A DNA stretch of 64,000 nucleotides, taken from assembly GCF_009914315.1 (NCBI RefSeq), contig NZ_CP042596.1, forward strand, positions 1 to 64,000. The letters run 5' to 3'. The position numbers and the translations under genes are program-made. Each line of letters starts with the position of its first letter. Position 1 is the stretch's first letter. Of this stretch, positions 27,323-36,591 are shown piece after piece. Source of the DNA: Granulicella sp. WH15 (GTDB lineage Bacteria > Acidobacteriota > Terriglobia > Terriglobales > Acidobacteriaceae). The notes below the pieces were generated by a model. It was not told where the DNA came from and ran no database searches. It was given only the letters and a program-made list of their open reading frames with translations.

Positions 27323-27354
27323 AAAAAGGGCCGGTCCCGTTGAAGGACCGGCCC
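27323..27354 (-). terminator. Rho-independent terminator after the fibre gene
   Basis: On the minus strand GGGCCGGTCC, 7-nt loop, GGACCGGCCC, then TTTTT; a perfect 10-bp stem between the fibre stop and the terL start. Confidence 0.93.
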
Positions 27355-27370
27355 CATTCTTCTTACTGCG

Positions 27371-30300
27371 CTACTGAGTCCGCTCCCAGTTGCATCCAGC
27401 CGCAGCCAGAGTTCCCGGAATCGGAACAAACATCGCCTTCGCCCCCACAGCAATCGAGGTAGCCCCCACCAGCGTATCCCCGCTCGCCGGAGCCACCGTC
27501 GCCGCCACCGAGCCGATGTTCACAATCTGCCGCGGCAGAGAGTACCCCATGCAGCCCGGCAGCGTCACCGCCTGCGCCGCCGTACCCGTCAGATCCAGGA
27601 ACCGATCCCCCGCCACTTCGGCATAGGTAGCCGCCGCCGTCGTATGCCGGTTCGATGTCTCGTTCGATCCAATCAGCTCATTGATCGCATTGCTGAACAC
27701 CGTATCCAGAAAAAGCTCGCCCGTATTATTCGGGTGCAGCCCATCGGCAAAGTAGGTTGTGTTCGCATACGCGCCATCGGCTCCCAGGTGCGGAATCGTC
27801 GCCAGGTCTGCGATATTATCCGCACCCCAGCTAAACGCCTCCGCCCGGATAATCGGGTCCAGGCCATCCTTGTAGGTATCGCCATTGTTGTTCGAGCTGA
27901 TCTCCGTAGCCACAATCACCTTCGACCCCAGCGCCTTCGCCTTCTGCGCCATGGTCTTCAGGTAGTTGGCTATCTGCCGCGCGCTCTGGTTATGCGGAAA
28001 GTCGTTCACCCCGCCCCACAGCACCGTGATCGTGGGTCCGGAGTTCGTTCCAATCAACGGCGCATACAGCATGTCGAACATCGCCGCATCGTCATAGGCC
28101 ATCGAGCCCGGCATCCCCAGGTTCACCGTCGTATACGTCGAATCGGTCAGCGTCAGGTTCGCCAGCCACACATTGGCTGAGCTGCTCACTCCATTGCTGC
28201 CCGCCGTGCGCGAGTCGATGCCTCCGATAATCAATCCCCCATCATGCTGCGCCGGCCGATAGTTTACGAAGCCACCCTTCCCCTTCACATAAGCGGTTGC
28301 CGCCGTCGCCGCCGCCTGCACATCGGTCGAAGAGAGCGACGTACTCCACGCCCAGGCCGCCGCCACCTTCCCCAGCCACCACGACCCGGTGTAAGCCGTC
28401 GAGCCGCCGATCTGGTAGTTCCCCGTCGCCGGGTGCAGCAGCATGTTGGAGCCCTGCGTGATATAGCCATTCACCTCCGCGCCATCGTAGTAAAGGTGGT
28501 CCAGCTTCCCAGATCCGCCATTCACGATCGTGACGATATGCCACCCCGCGCTCAGCGGCTCCTTCGACTCCGTGTGGTCCGAGTTGAAGGCCTCGAACCG
28601 CTGTGATTTACCCGACGAGATATTCGACATCGCAATCAGGCAGGTGTGCGCCGTGTCCGTGCCGCAGAGCAGCGAAGCATTGACTCCAAAGGCCGCAGGC
28701 TCTCCATACCCTGGCGGCATTGCGCCCGATCCCGAGCCGAATGTCGGCTCATACACCGCAAACTGAAACGTATTCGCCTGGTTCACCGCCGTAGGCATCT
28801 GGATGTACTCCCCCAGCACCGTAAAGTTCAGGTCCGTCGTCCCCTCCCAAGTAGCGCCCGAGATCGTCCCATCGTTCCCCTGGCCGCTGGTATCGTGAGC
28901 CACCGTGCCCGTGCCCTCGTTCAACAGATACTCCGCCAGCAGACTCGCCCGCTGCGGCACTCCGCCGATGCCCGACACATCCTTCGCATTGCCCGACGTA
29001 GCCACTGGAGCCAGCGCCGCCAGAGCCGCAGTATTAGCGGTCACCGTCACATTGGTCGCATTCAGATTCGTCTGCACCGCCGCCGCCGCGCCCGCCGCAT
29101 CCACAACCACCGTGCCGGTCTGGCCATTCACCGAAGCCACTCCGCCTACGACCGCATTCCACGTCCCATCCTCACGCAGATAGCGGCTAGTTCCCGCCGT
29201 AGCTCCCGGGTCCGGCACCGCACCGGCCGCGTGCAAGCTGCCCGAAGCCTTGAAGACCGGCAGGCTCGAAGCCGCAATCGCCCCCTGAATGCTCGAGGCA
29301 TTTACCGACGTAGCGTTCAACGTCCCCACGTTGATCGTTCCCGCCGTCAGCGCCTGTGGCGTAAACCCATAATGTGTCCCGTTCAGCCTGAAGTCCAGAG
29401 TGCTGGTCGCCGGAGCGTACGTCACCACATCCTGCCCCCCCACGCTGTCCAGCGCAAACAGGTTGTACACCGAGTCCCAGCGCCCGCACCCATGCAGGTT
29501 GCAATGCACCGCAAACGTGGACGAGACGCCCGCCGTCACCGACATCGCGTTGTTCCACACGCCCGTAGCTGCATACGCCGCATCCGGAGCCGTGCGCGTT
29601 CCGCCATCTCCCAGGTACTGCGTCGGATCCGAAGCATTACTGACCGCAAAGCCCGTCAGGCCGGGTCCGTTATTGCCCTCATAGACAAGGCTCGAAGCCA
29701 CCGTCCTCCCCGGTCTCGCCGTAAACTGCTGGAAATAGTGACCATCCGGAGCCACCTTCTCCTGGAAGTAGTGCGGGTGCTCCACCGGGTCGTTCTGCGC
29801 CCACTGCACCGTGTTCGGAGCCAGCGTCATCAGCCCATCCACGGCCTTCGTCGCCGTGTTGTATACGCCGATCACCTCGGCCATTGGGTACAGCGCAAAC
29901 GAGCCATTCACATAGCCGATCGTTCCGCCACTGCTCGTGCTGTTCGCTCCCGTCTGCGCATAGGTCAGCGAGTTGGCTCCAGTCGTGGTCACAGCAAAGC
30001 TGCCGTTGAAGCTCGAATCCGCCACCCCTGCCACCGCCACCGTCAGCCCATTCACATCCGCTGGCAAATTGCTCGAGGTCGTAACGGTCACCACATTGCC
30101 ATTCCGCGAGATCGAGCCGATCGTCCCATTCACGTTCAGGTAAGCGCCCGTCGTACCGCTTCTTCCCAGCACCCGCGTAATGCCGCCCGCATACATCAGG
30201 CTCGTCGCCGAAGTCGAAGCCGCCACCGGAAACACCTGCCGAATCCCGGCCGTAGTATCGGCGGTCTCCTCAATGCCATAGCCGCACAACCCACCCACAG

Positions 30301-32128
30301 CAATCGTGGCCCCGGCACCATGCGCGCGGTTCAGCGTCATCGTCAGGTGGCTCGCATCCATCACGCTGTAGCTGGCCATCTCGTAGTTCAACGAGCGGTC
30401 GTCCTGCTCCATAAAGTCGGTCACGCAGGCCACGCCGCTATTGCCCGGCAACGAAGCGGTGCTCGTCGCATAGCCCGCGGGCACGCCCGAAGTCACAATC
30501 GGAACCGTCACCGTTCCCGGCAGTATCGAATTGGTCTGCGTCGTAATGGTCTGCGCCGTCTCCAGCATCACGCTCACCGGAAAGGCCGTGCCGCTGAACG
30601 TAACCACGGGCAGGCTACCCACCACACCATCCGTTCCCCCCGTAATGGTGCCGGTCGTCAGCACATGCGCCGGGTTCAGGTCGATCAGGTAGCGCCCCTC
30701 GCCCTCTGTTCCCGGATTCGCCGTCACCGTAAGCTGCACCTGCGTCGAGCCCGGCGTACAGCCGCTCTGGCATGTTCCTTCCAGTACCCGCGTATCCTCC
30801 AGTATCTGGAAGTCGGAGGGATGCGCTCCCTCGTCGGTATCGTCCCTGAACCCGCCCGACGAGTACATAAACTGCGACCCCAGCAGGCAGTCGCCGACTC
30901 CGAAGCAGTTCTGCTGTTGCCCCAGTTGAATATGCTGGCCCGGCGTGTTGTACGTCCCCTGCAGAATCTCTCCGGCATAGTTCGACTTGAAGTACGGCAC
31001 CGTCCCCTGTACATGCTCGGGATAGGCATTATTGCCGCCCGTAAGCCCCGTCGTATTGATGAGCAGGCCGGTCGAATAGGAATTCCCGCGCGTAAGCGCA
31101 AACTGATCTAACGAGCTTCGCGTCGCCACCAGGTTGATCTCCTGCGCCGCATTCACCGAGTTGCCTTGAAAGTTCAGCGGATCGCGAAAGCTGTCGTCGC
31201 GAACCCCATTCCGCATATCCTCCACATGCGTCTCGGGAGCCCAGTTCGCGGGCACTGCCTTCTCGCTCGAAGCATAGGTAGGCTCCACCGCCACCGTGCA
31301 TCCACTCGCGCAGTCAGCCGTCGCGGTCGCATTGGCGATGCCGTTGTTCCCCGCCCCGCTCACAAACTGGCTCGCGCTCTCCACACCATTCAGATTGCTC
31401 ACTCCCAGCGTCGTCCCCACCGGCTGAATCACCGTCTGCGTCGCCACCGGAATCGTGTTCACCTTCTGGTTGCTGCCCGCGATCACGCCCGCAATCTGGG
31501 TATCGACATAGTGCTTATCCGCTGCCTGCGTCGGCGTCGTCGGGTCCGTCGGCAACACCAGCGCGCCCGTCATCGTATCTCCGGTCTTCAACACATACGG
31601 CGTCGAAGCATCCAGCGGATGCCCCAACTGCGCGGCTGTAATGGCCGTATCGACATAAGCCTTGCTCACCGTCTGCATCGCCACGCTGGCGGGCAGCACG
31701 GTGCTCTTAATCGACCCCACAGTCACCGGAGCCGCACTCACCGGCACTACCCAGTACTCCCGCGTGGTGCTGCCGTCGTCCAGGTGATACACCACCGTGT
31801 AGTAGCTCCCCATCGGCGTCGAACCCGCATTAGGCACCAGCGACACCTCAAACGCACCGCCCGCCCCAATCGTCACCGACGTACTTCCCGCCGGAACTGA
31901 AGCCCCATTGGCCGTCGAAAACGAAGGCCAGCTAATCAACACCGTCCCACCCGCGGCCGTACCATCCGCCCGATACACGGTATCGGTCACCTCGGTCGTA
32001 GCGGACCCGGATTGGCCCATAGCCGCCCCAGCGCGCATCGCACCAAATCCACCCAGCACGCCCAGCAGCAGCGACCAGGCCAGCAGGTACTCACCCACCC
32101 GCCCCCAACTTCTACTCTTAGCACCCAT
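27371..32128 (-). CDS. Giant tail-fibre-like secreted protein with lectin and SGNH hydrolase domains
   Basis: 1585 residues. The start ATG at 32128 has AGGAG 7 nt upstream; the longer frame to 32245 begins inside a repeat. Residues about 12-36 form a hydrophobic signal-like segment (LLAWSLLLGVLGGFG), odd for a phage fibre. Then a carboxypeptidase-regulatory-like N-terminal domain, two YVD repeats common in fibres (KAYVDTAI, KHYVDTQI), a long beta-rich shaft, a LamG-like domain (about 1060-1285, YLLNEGTGTVAHDTSGQGND) and an SGNH hydrolase (about 1295-1480) with GGIDS, GGVNDF and DGLHPN blocks supplying Ser, Asn and Asp/His. Probably binds and deacetylates or deacylates a surface glycan. Confidence 0.75.
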   Translation of the reverse strand: MGAKSRSWGRVGEYLLAWSLLLGVLGGFGAMRAGAAMGQSGSATTEVTDTVYRADGTAAGGTVLISWPSFSTANGASVPAGSTSVTIGAGGAFEVSLVPNAGSTPMGSYYTVVYHLDDGSTTREYWVVPVSAAPVTVGSIKSTVLPASVAMQTVSKAYVDTAITAAQLGHPLDASTPYVLKTGDTMTGALVLPTDPTTPTQAADKHYVDTQIAGVIAGSNQKVNTIPVATQTVIQPVGTTLGVSNLNGVESASQFVSGAGNNGIANATATADCASGCTVAVEPTYASSEKAVPANWAPETHVEDMRNGVRDDSFRDPLNFQGNSVNAAQEINLVATRSSLDQFALTRGNSYSTGLLINTTGLTGGNNAYPEHVQGTVPYFKSNYAGEILQGTYNTPGQHIQLGQQQNCFGVGDCLLGSQFMYSSGGFRDDTDEGAHPSDFQILEDTRVLEGTCQSGCTPGSTQVQLTVTANPGTEGEGRYLIDLNPAHVLTTGTITGGTDGVVGSLPVVTFSGTAFPVSVMLETAQTITTQTNSILPGTVTVPIVTSGVPAGYATSTASLPGNSGVACVTDFMEQDDRSLNYEMASYSVMDASHLTMTLNRAHGAGATIAVGGLCGYGIEETADTTAGIRQVFPVAASTSATSLMYAGGITRVLGRSGTTGAYLNVNGTIGSISRNGNVVTVTTSSNLPADVNGLTVAVAGVADSSFNGSFAVTTTGANSLTYAQTGANSTSSGGTIGYVNGSFALYPMAEVIGVYNTATKAVDGLMTLAPNTVQWAQNDPVEHPHYFQEKVAPDGHYFQQFTARPGRTVASSLVYEGNNGPGLTGFAVSNASDPTQYLGDGGTRTAPDAAYAATGVWNNAMSVTAGVSSTFAVHCNLHGCGRWDSVYNLFALDSVGGQDVVTYAPATSTLDFRLNGTHYGFTPQALTAGTINVGTLNATSVNASSIQGAIAASSLPVFKASGSLHAAGAVPDPGATAGTSRYLREDGTWNAVVGGVASVNGQTGTVVVDAAGAAAAVQTNLNATNVTVTANTAALAALAPVATSGNAKDVSGIGGVPQRASLLAEYLLNEGTGTVAHDTSGQGNDGTISGATWEGTTDLNFTVLGEYIQMPTAVNQANTFQFAVYEPTFGSGSGAMPPGYGEPAAFGVNASLLCGTDTAHTCLIAMSNISSGKSQRFEAFNSDHTESKEPLSAGWHIVTIVNGGSGKLDHLYYDGAEVNGYITQGSNMLLHPATGNYQIGGSTAYTGSWWLGKVAAAWAWSTSLSSTDVQAAATAATAYVKGKGGFVNYRPAQHDGGLIIGGIDSRTAGSNGVSSSANVWLANLTLTDSTYTTVNLGMPGSMAYDDAAMFDMLYAPLIGTNSGPTITVLWGGVNDFPHNQSARQIANYLKTMAQKAKALGSKVIVATEISSNNNGDTYKDGLDPIIRAEAFSWGADNIADLATIPHLGADGAYANTTYFADGLHPNNTGELFLDTVFSNAINELIGSNETSNRHTTAAATYAEVAGDRFLDLTGTAAQAVTLPGCMGYSLPRQIVNIGSVAATVAPASGDTLVGATSIAVGAKAMFVPIPGTLAAAGCNWERTQ

Positions 32129-32157
32129 CCCACTCTCCTCTAAAATCTCACCCACAC

Positions 32158-32400
32158 CCACACCCACAACCCCATTGCTCTTGCCGTTGCCGTTGTTCTT
32201 GTCGTTGCCGTTGTTCTTGTCGTTGCCTGTTTTCTTGGTTGTCATTCAGGAGCGAAGCGGAGGAATCTGCTTCTGTCTTTGTTCCTGCTGTTGCCGTTGC
32301 ATTTGTCGTCGCCGTTGCTTCTGGGGTAGGTCCGGGCTTTAGCCCGGACATTAAAACCCTTCCCAGAAGCGGGCTTTAGCCCCCGAGGTATGCCTTCTTT
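32158..32400. repeat. Composite repeat: TTGNNN tract, A, tract, B
   Basis: A TTG/TTC tract, module A (GGAGCGAAGCGGAGGAATCT at about 32250), another tract, and B with the exact palindrome at 32330-32349 and GCGGGCTTTAGCCCCCGAGG. Inside the phage block, between tail tube and fibre. Confidence 0.92.
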
Positions 32401-32479
32401 TCCCAGTCTCCAATCCCTGTGTCCCTGTCTCGCGTCTGAGGCACTGGTTCACTCGAGGCATGACCGATTTAGGGGCTCA

Positions 32480-32610
32480 GAAAGCGCTGAAGGCGCACTC
32501 TATACCAGCCTGGGGCGAAGCCCTAGGTCACCGAACCCACAGACAGAAACGGGCTGAAGGCCCGACCTATCGCCGCCACAAATTCTTCGTGACGCCCATC
32601 ACTTGTATCG
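32480..32610. repeat. Module C repeat
   Basis: GCGCTGAAGGCGC, CTGGGGCGAAGCCCTAGG and GGGCTGAAGGCCC in the same order and spacing as at 17613 and 41250. With the neighbouring A-B composite it fills the gap from 32129 to 32615. Confidence 0.85.
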
Positions 32611-32615
32611 ACGAC

Positions 32616-33584
32616 TCAAACAGCCCGCCCACTCCCCGGCAGATAACTCCGAAAACAAACCACCATCTCCCCATCATTCGCATCGACAACAGGCAGCGCC
32701 CTCCAAGCCCCGGCCAGCCTTACCTTCTCCAGCCCAGCCCCCACAGCCACCATCTCCTCAGCCGCGCCCTGCATCGCCTGCAGCCTCGGATAGTGAAAGA
32801 TCACCCGATCCCCCTGCTCCCCTTCGACCACAAACAAAGCCGACCACTCCTGAAAGAAGCTACCGCCTTCGCGATCGCAGAACCCCACCACCGGACTCAC
32901 CTGCATCCCAACCGCAGGCACGCCCGCAATCAACGCACTCCCCAGCCCCAGTACGCCATTCGCAATCGAGGTAATCCGTGCCACATTCAGCGTCACCCGC
33001 CGCACATAGTTCGCATTGCTGCCAACAGAGACCGCGCTCTTCACATACCCGCCACTCACGCCGCTGCCGACAAACCCAACCTGCCCCGCATAGTCGACAT
33101 CCACGGCCACCAGCTCGCCAACACCGAACCCCGCCGCAGCCGTAGCCCCCACATTCAACTGCGTAGCCGTAGACCCGGACAGCAAAGGCACAGCCGCCCC
33201 CGCCAACCCGCCGCTTCCATTAGCCGCAGCACCAGCAGCCAAGCCCAGCACATTCATCTGTTGCGACCCCGCGGCCAGCGCCATCTGCAGCTTGCCCCAG
33301 CTCTCAAACTCGAGTCTCACCTCGGCCTCAACCTCAGTCCTTACCTGTCCCACCACCTGCCCCGGAACCCCAGCAACGAGAGCCTCAATCTTCGAGCCAC
33401 TCTTCCGCGCAAATCCCGTACCCCAACCCAGATCGACCCACGGAGCCGCCGGAGCATCGAGCACAAACGTCGCCATCCCCGCAGCATCGAACACCGTCGG
33501 CGTACCTGCCACACGATCCACCGGCGCAAAGTAAGCCCTCACCCGCCGCATCACGGGAGCCGTCCCCGCTATCAACTCGCTCAC
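32616..33584 (-). CDS. Phage major tail (tube) protein
   Basis: 322 residues. The pattern TPTVFDAAGMATFVLDAP, PWVDLGWGTGFARKS, then EVRLEFESWGKLQMALAAGSQ is typical of tail-tube subunits that polymerise under the capsid. It comes directly after three connector-type genes, the usual position, and overlaps the upstream gene by 4 nt. No tape measure or tail chaperone follows; repeats occupy that spot. The assignment rests on pattern and position. Confidence 0.7.
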   Translation of the reverse strand: MSELIAGTAPVMRRVRAYFAPVDRVAGTPTVFDAAGMATFVLDAPAAPWVDLGWGTGFARKSGSKIEALVAGVPGQVVGQVRTEVEAEVRLEFESWGKLQMALAAGSQQMNVLGLAAGAAANGSGGLAGAAVPLLSGSTATQLNVGATAAAGFGVGELVAVDVDYAGQVGFVGSGVSGGYVKSAVSVGSNANYVRRVTLNVARITSIANGVLGLGSALIAGVPAVGMQVSPVVGFCDREGGSFFQEWSALFVVEGEQGDRVIFHYPRLQAMQGAAEEMVAVGAGLEKVRLAGAWRALPVVDANDGEMVVCFRSYLPGSGRAV

Positions 33585-34102
33585 GCCTCACCCGCTTCCT
33601 GGCTACTTTCCTGGTAGCTGTAAACCTTCACCACCGCGGTCCGCTCCAGCCGTTCGCCATTAGCCGTCACCGCCCCAAACACCGGATCGCCCCAGAAGAC
33701 CATCGTCCCCATCGCCACCGCCGCAGCGCCGCTCGCGTACTTCGTCTTCACCACGCTTCGCGGAGCCTCCATCAGCGCAGCCACAAGCTCACCATCCATA
33801 GCAGCCAAAGCCCTGCCGCGATCCATAGCCCCAGCCGCAGCGGTCCCCGCCGTCCCATACCGAATCTCGCAAGTAGCCGTCACCAGCGGCAGCGGCCCAT
33901 TGCCATCCACGGCCACCTCGGTCCAGCGCAGACAAAACGCATTCAGCACCGACAGCCCATCCACCGCCGCGCCTACCAGCTCGTTCTCTACCACCAACAC
34001 CGCAGGCCGCGTCGTACCTCGCACCACCATCGTTCGGCCCGGATTCCCCGCCGCCACCCGGTCACGCAGCATGACATAAAACGTATCCCATGCACTCTGC
34101 AC
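33581..34102 (-). CDS. Phage neck / tail-terminator-like protein
   Basis: 173 residues. Starts MQSAWDTFYVMLRDRVAAG, then a beta-rich part (LRWTEVAVDGNGPLPLVTATC, in parts, EIRYGT) as seen in minor tail or tail-completion proteins that close the tube at the neck. Lies between a connector gene and the tail tube gene, overlapping the latter by 4 nt. Function inferred from position. Confidence 0.6.
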   Translation of the reverse strand: MQSAWDTFYVMLRDRVAAGNPGRTMVVRGTTRPAVLVVENELVGAAVDGLSVLNAFCLRWTEVAVDGNGPLPLVTATCEIRYGTAGTAAAGAMDRGRALAAMDGELVAALMEAPRSVVKTKYASGAAAVAMGTMVFWGDPVFGAVTANGERLERTAVVKVYSYQESSQEAGEA

Positions 34103-34132
34103 ACATCCTCCTCTTCGCGCCGAACGCGACCC

Positions 34133-34534
34133 TTACGTCAGCAGGCTCAAATCTCCACGTAACCCAAGTTGATACAAATACGTCACGCCGAACACCTCCG
34201 AGCTTCGTACCCACTCCACCTCGAACAGGTCGTCGCCCACCACGATCCCCAGCGCTTCTCGAAATAGCGTCTTCGCCGAGTCATACCCCAGCGACCCAAC
34301 GACTCTCTTCACCGCCTTCGCCGAGACCAGCATCTCCGTATCCAGCAGCGCGGCAGAGCTTTTGCGAAACACTACCGGCTCCAGCTCGAAGTCCTGAAAC
34401 TGCGGCGCCTCCAGCCCCAACTGCTCGCCGTCATCGCCCGCAATCGCCGGAGCAGGCATCCTCACGAGCACCTTGCGCCCGCCGGTCCCACGCAACAAAG
34501 CCTCCGCAGCCCTTACCCCCGCGGCCCCGGTCAC
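34133..34534 (-). CDS. Phage head-tail joining-like protein
   Basis: 133 residues, containing strands MPAPAIAGDDGEQLGLEAPQ (in part) and FELEPVVFRKSS and a helical middle AKAVKRVVGSLGYDSAKTLF. Its start overlaps the stop of the upstream connector by 4 nt. Size and position fit a head-closure or stopper protein, but no family is certain. Confidence 0.6.
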   Translation of the reverse strand: MTGAAGVRAAEALLRGTGGRKVLVRMPAPAIAGDDGEQLGLEAPQFQDFELEPVVFRKSSAALLDTEMLVSAKAVKRVVGSLGYDSAKTLFREALGIVVGDDLFEVEWVRSSEVFGVTYLYQLGLRGDLSLLT

Positions 34535-35142
34535 CCGAGCTTCTCCGCGCGATACGGCTTCAGCAGCATCTCCACCTGCGGATCAATCAAACTTCCGCTG
34601 AAGTACTGCATCTGCATCGTGTCCATCCGGCTCGACTTCACGTTCAGCGCCGGAGTAGCCTGGGCATTCTTCACAATCTGCGCACAGGCAATCTTGATTG
34701 CAACCGGAACAGTTACAAATCCAGCCGTATAAGTAATCTCGGCCTCGTTGTAAGCAATCCCCAGAAAGTTAGTCGGAAACGTAAGCTCCCGCGCGCCACA
34801 ATCGACGTCAATCGTAGCCACATCCAACGTAGTCCACGCTCCCGGCAGACCAAACGCAGTAGCGATCTGCGCCTGAAACCCAATCCCCTCCAGCTCGCCC
34901 CGCCGCGGCCGCGCATAGCGCACATTCGCGCTGATTAAAGCCCCCGGCGCGAGCGGCCCATAGCTCAACCGCGCCGTCTGCGCCCCCGCCGTAATTCGCA
35001 GACGTTCCGTGTACTGCTGCGCCATCAGGCTGGGCCGCCTGCACTGCGCCTCTACCAGCGCCGAGGCCATCGTCACCCAGTCATCCGATGTCTCCGCCGC
35101 CAGCCCATACCCCACATACTCCGTCGGCAACAAATATCCCAT
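34531..35142 (-). CDS. Phage head-tail connector (gp6-like adaptor)
   Basis: 203 residues. A helical start (SDDWVTMASALVEAQCRRPS) with ERLRITAGAQTARLSYGPL and a C-terminal helix (IKIACAQIVKNAQATP) match adaptor proteins that dock under the portal. It follows the capsid gene directly, the usual order in siphophages. Confidence 0.68.
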   Translation of the reverse strand: MGYLLPTEYVGYGLAAETSDDWVTMASALVEAQCRRPSLMAQQYTERLRITAGAQTARLSYGPLAPGALISANVRYARPRRGELEGIGFQAQIATAFGLPGAWTTLDVATIDVDCGARELTFPTNFLGIAYNEAEITYTAGFVTVPVAIKIACAQIVKNAQATPALNVKSSRMDTMQMQYFSGSLIDPQVEMLLKPYRAEKLG

Positions 35143-35194
35143 TCTCGAGCGCCTCTCCCCAACGCATCAAAAGGTAACTAAAAATGTCACATAT

Positions 35195-35233
35195 GAAAAA
35201 GTAACGGGGACCGGCACATATAGCGCCAGTCCC
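35195..35233 (-). terminator. Rho-independent terminator after the capsid gene
   Basis: On the minus strand GGGGACTGGC, 8-nt loop, GCCGGTCCCC, then GTTACTTTTT; one G-U pair in the stem. It lies between the capsid stop and the connector start. Confidence 0.8.
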
Positions 35234-35257
35234 CATTCCTTTCTGGTTCAGCCCGCT

Positions 35258-36229
35258 CTAGCGGTCGACCAGAACCTGCGCATGAGCGTAGTTCGCGCCC
35301 TTCACCACCACGCCGCCAAACTTCACGACGACGTACTGCGAAGCCAGCGAACCCGGCATACCCAGTTGGAAGATGCGCGGATTGGGGTCGCTCAGCCAGT
35401 GGTACTCGATCATGTCCTCGGTCACGATATACGCGGGCAGCACAGCCGAACCCGAGCCAGGAGTACCGGTGTAGGGCAGCGTCCAATCCGGAATCAGCGG
35501 CAGATCGCCCGCCTGCGTCGAGAGCATCTTTACGGTGAAGCCACTGGTGATCTCCTTCGAGCCCAGCACCACGTTGAACTCGCTCTTCATCTCGCGGTCG
35601 ATCAGGTCGAGCAGCACAGGGTTGGCATAGATCGCCGTCGGGCGCACTCCATAGCCCGAGTTAGCAATCATATTCGCGACCGAAGACTTCAGCCCATCGA
35701 CGATGCTCTGCGTCGTGCCGATCGTCACCGAGTTGCCACCAGCGGCAATCTGCCCAATCGCGCCAAAGTACTGCGCAGTTGTAGGAGTGCTGAGGCTGGT
35801 GTCAGTGCCATTCCAAAGCGCGACATCATGCGTGCGCAGCACGCCTTCAACGGTATCGGTCAGGTCCTTCGCCTGCAGATAAGCGAACTGGCTCTGCTGC
35901 TGGCCCAGCTCGATATCGAACAGGTTGTAGTTGATCTGCGCCACCAGAGCCTTCAGCGGAACGCTGCGCTCCACACGCGTCGGGCTCACCAGCGGAGCGA
36001 CGATATTGCGCGGATCGACAAAGCCGCCGGTAGCCGAAGGAGCCGGAATCGCAGTCTCCTCAAAGTAGCGCGACGGATGACCAGTAGCCGGAACCTGCTT
36101 AATACGCTGCCCAAACAGGCCACGCCGACGCACCAGGTCGGTGATCTCGGTCTGGTACATCGGCACTTCAATCGCACCGGGTCCAATGTAATCCGCAGCG
36201 CCATGAATTTCAGTAAACTTCGCGTTCAT
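35258..36229 (-). CDS. Phage major capsid protein (HK97-like fold)
   Basis: 323 residues. Head of the sequence: PMYQTEITDLVRRRGLFGQR; middle: a long helix-forming EGVLRTHDVALWNG; then YANPVLLDLIDREMKSEFNV and C-terminal strands ending in VVVKFGGVVVKG, consistent with the P- and A-domain layout of HK97-type capsids. Good ribosome site (GGGAGAAGAG). Flanked by terminators on both sides, as if separately transcribed or attenuated, which could adjust capsid stoichiometry. Confidence 0.85.
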   Translation of the reverse strand: MNAKFTEIHGAADYIGPGAIEVPMYQTEITDLVRRRGLFGQRIKQVPATGHPSRYFEETAIPAPSATGGFVDPRNIVAPLVSPTRVERSVPLKALVAQINYNLFDIELGQQQSQFAYLQAKDLTDTVEGVLRTHDVALWNGTDTSLSTPTTAQYFGAIGQIAAGGNSVTIGTTQSIVDGLKSSVANMIANSGYGVRPTAIYANPVLLDLIDREMKSEFNVVLGSKEITSGFTVKMLSTQAGDLPLIPDWTLPYTGTPGSGSAVLPAYIVTEDMIEYHWLSDPNPRIFQLGMPGSLASQYVVVKFGGVVVKGANYAHAQVLVDR

Positions 36230-36242
36230 CTCTTCTCCCTTT

Positions 36243-36279
36243 CAAAACAAAAGCCACCATCGCCTCAAGCGTTGGTGGC
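36243..36279 (-). terminator. Rho-independent terminator upstream of the capsid gene
   Basis: On the minus strand GCCACCA, an inner CGC/GCG stem, TGGTGGC, then TTTTGTTTTG. It is 14 nt before the capsid ATG, so the capsid needs read-through or a very short promoter. Confidence 0.78.
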
Positions 36280-36362
36280 CCTTTCCGTTATGGTTGCCCT
36301 TACGAACACGGCCTCAGCCGCGCCACAAAGTCTCTTCCCGCCTCACAACCTCAGCCACAGAG

Positions 36363-36560
36363 GCCGTTGCAGTTGTTCTTGCTGTTGCCAGTTCCTTTGG
36401 TTGTCATTCAGGAGTGAAGCGGAGGAATCTGCTTCTGTTTTTGCTGTTGCTTTGGCCTTTGCTCTTGCTGTTGTTCCTGGGATAGGTCTGGGCTTTAGCC
36501 CGGACATTAAACCCCACCACCGACGCGGGCTTTAGCCCCTGAGATATGCTTTCTCCCTAA
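36363..36560. repeat. Composite repeat: TTG tract, A, tract, B
   Basis: Module A in a slightly diverged form (GGAGTGAAGCGGAGGAATCT), tract, B with GTCTGGGCTTTAGCCCGGAC (one change) and GCGGGCTTTAGCCCCTGAG. It lies between the scaffold-like gene and the capsid gene inside the phage block. Confidence 0.9.
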
Positions 36561-36591
36561 GGCAGCTCTGCCAAAAGCAACCCCCAAACAA

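Noticed and set aside
28646..31111. Open frame of 821 codons antisense to the fibre gene
   Set aside because: Arg/His-rich shadow of a high-GC gene on the other strand, with no ribosome site and no recognisable domain.
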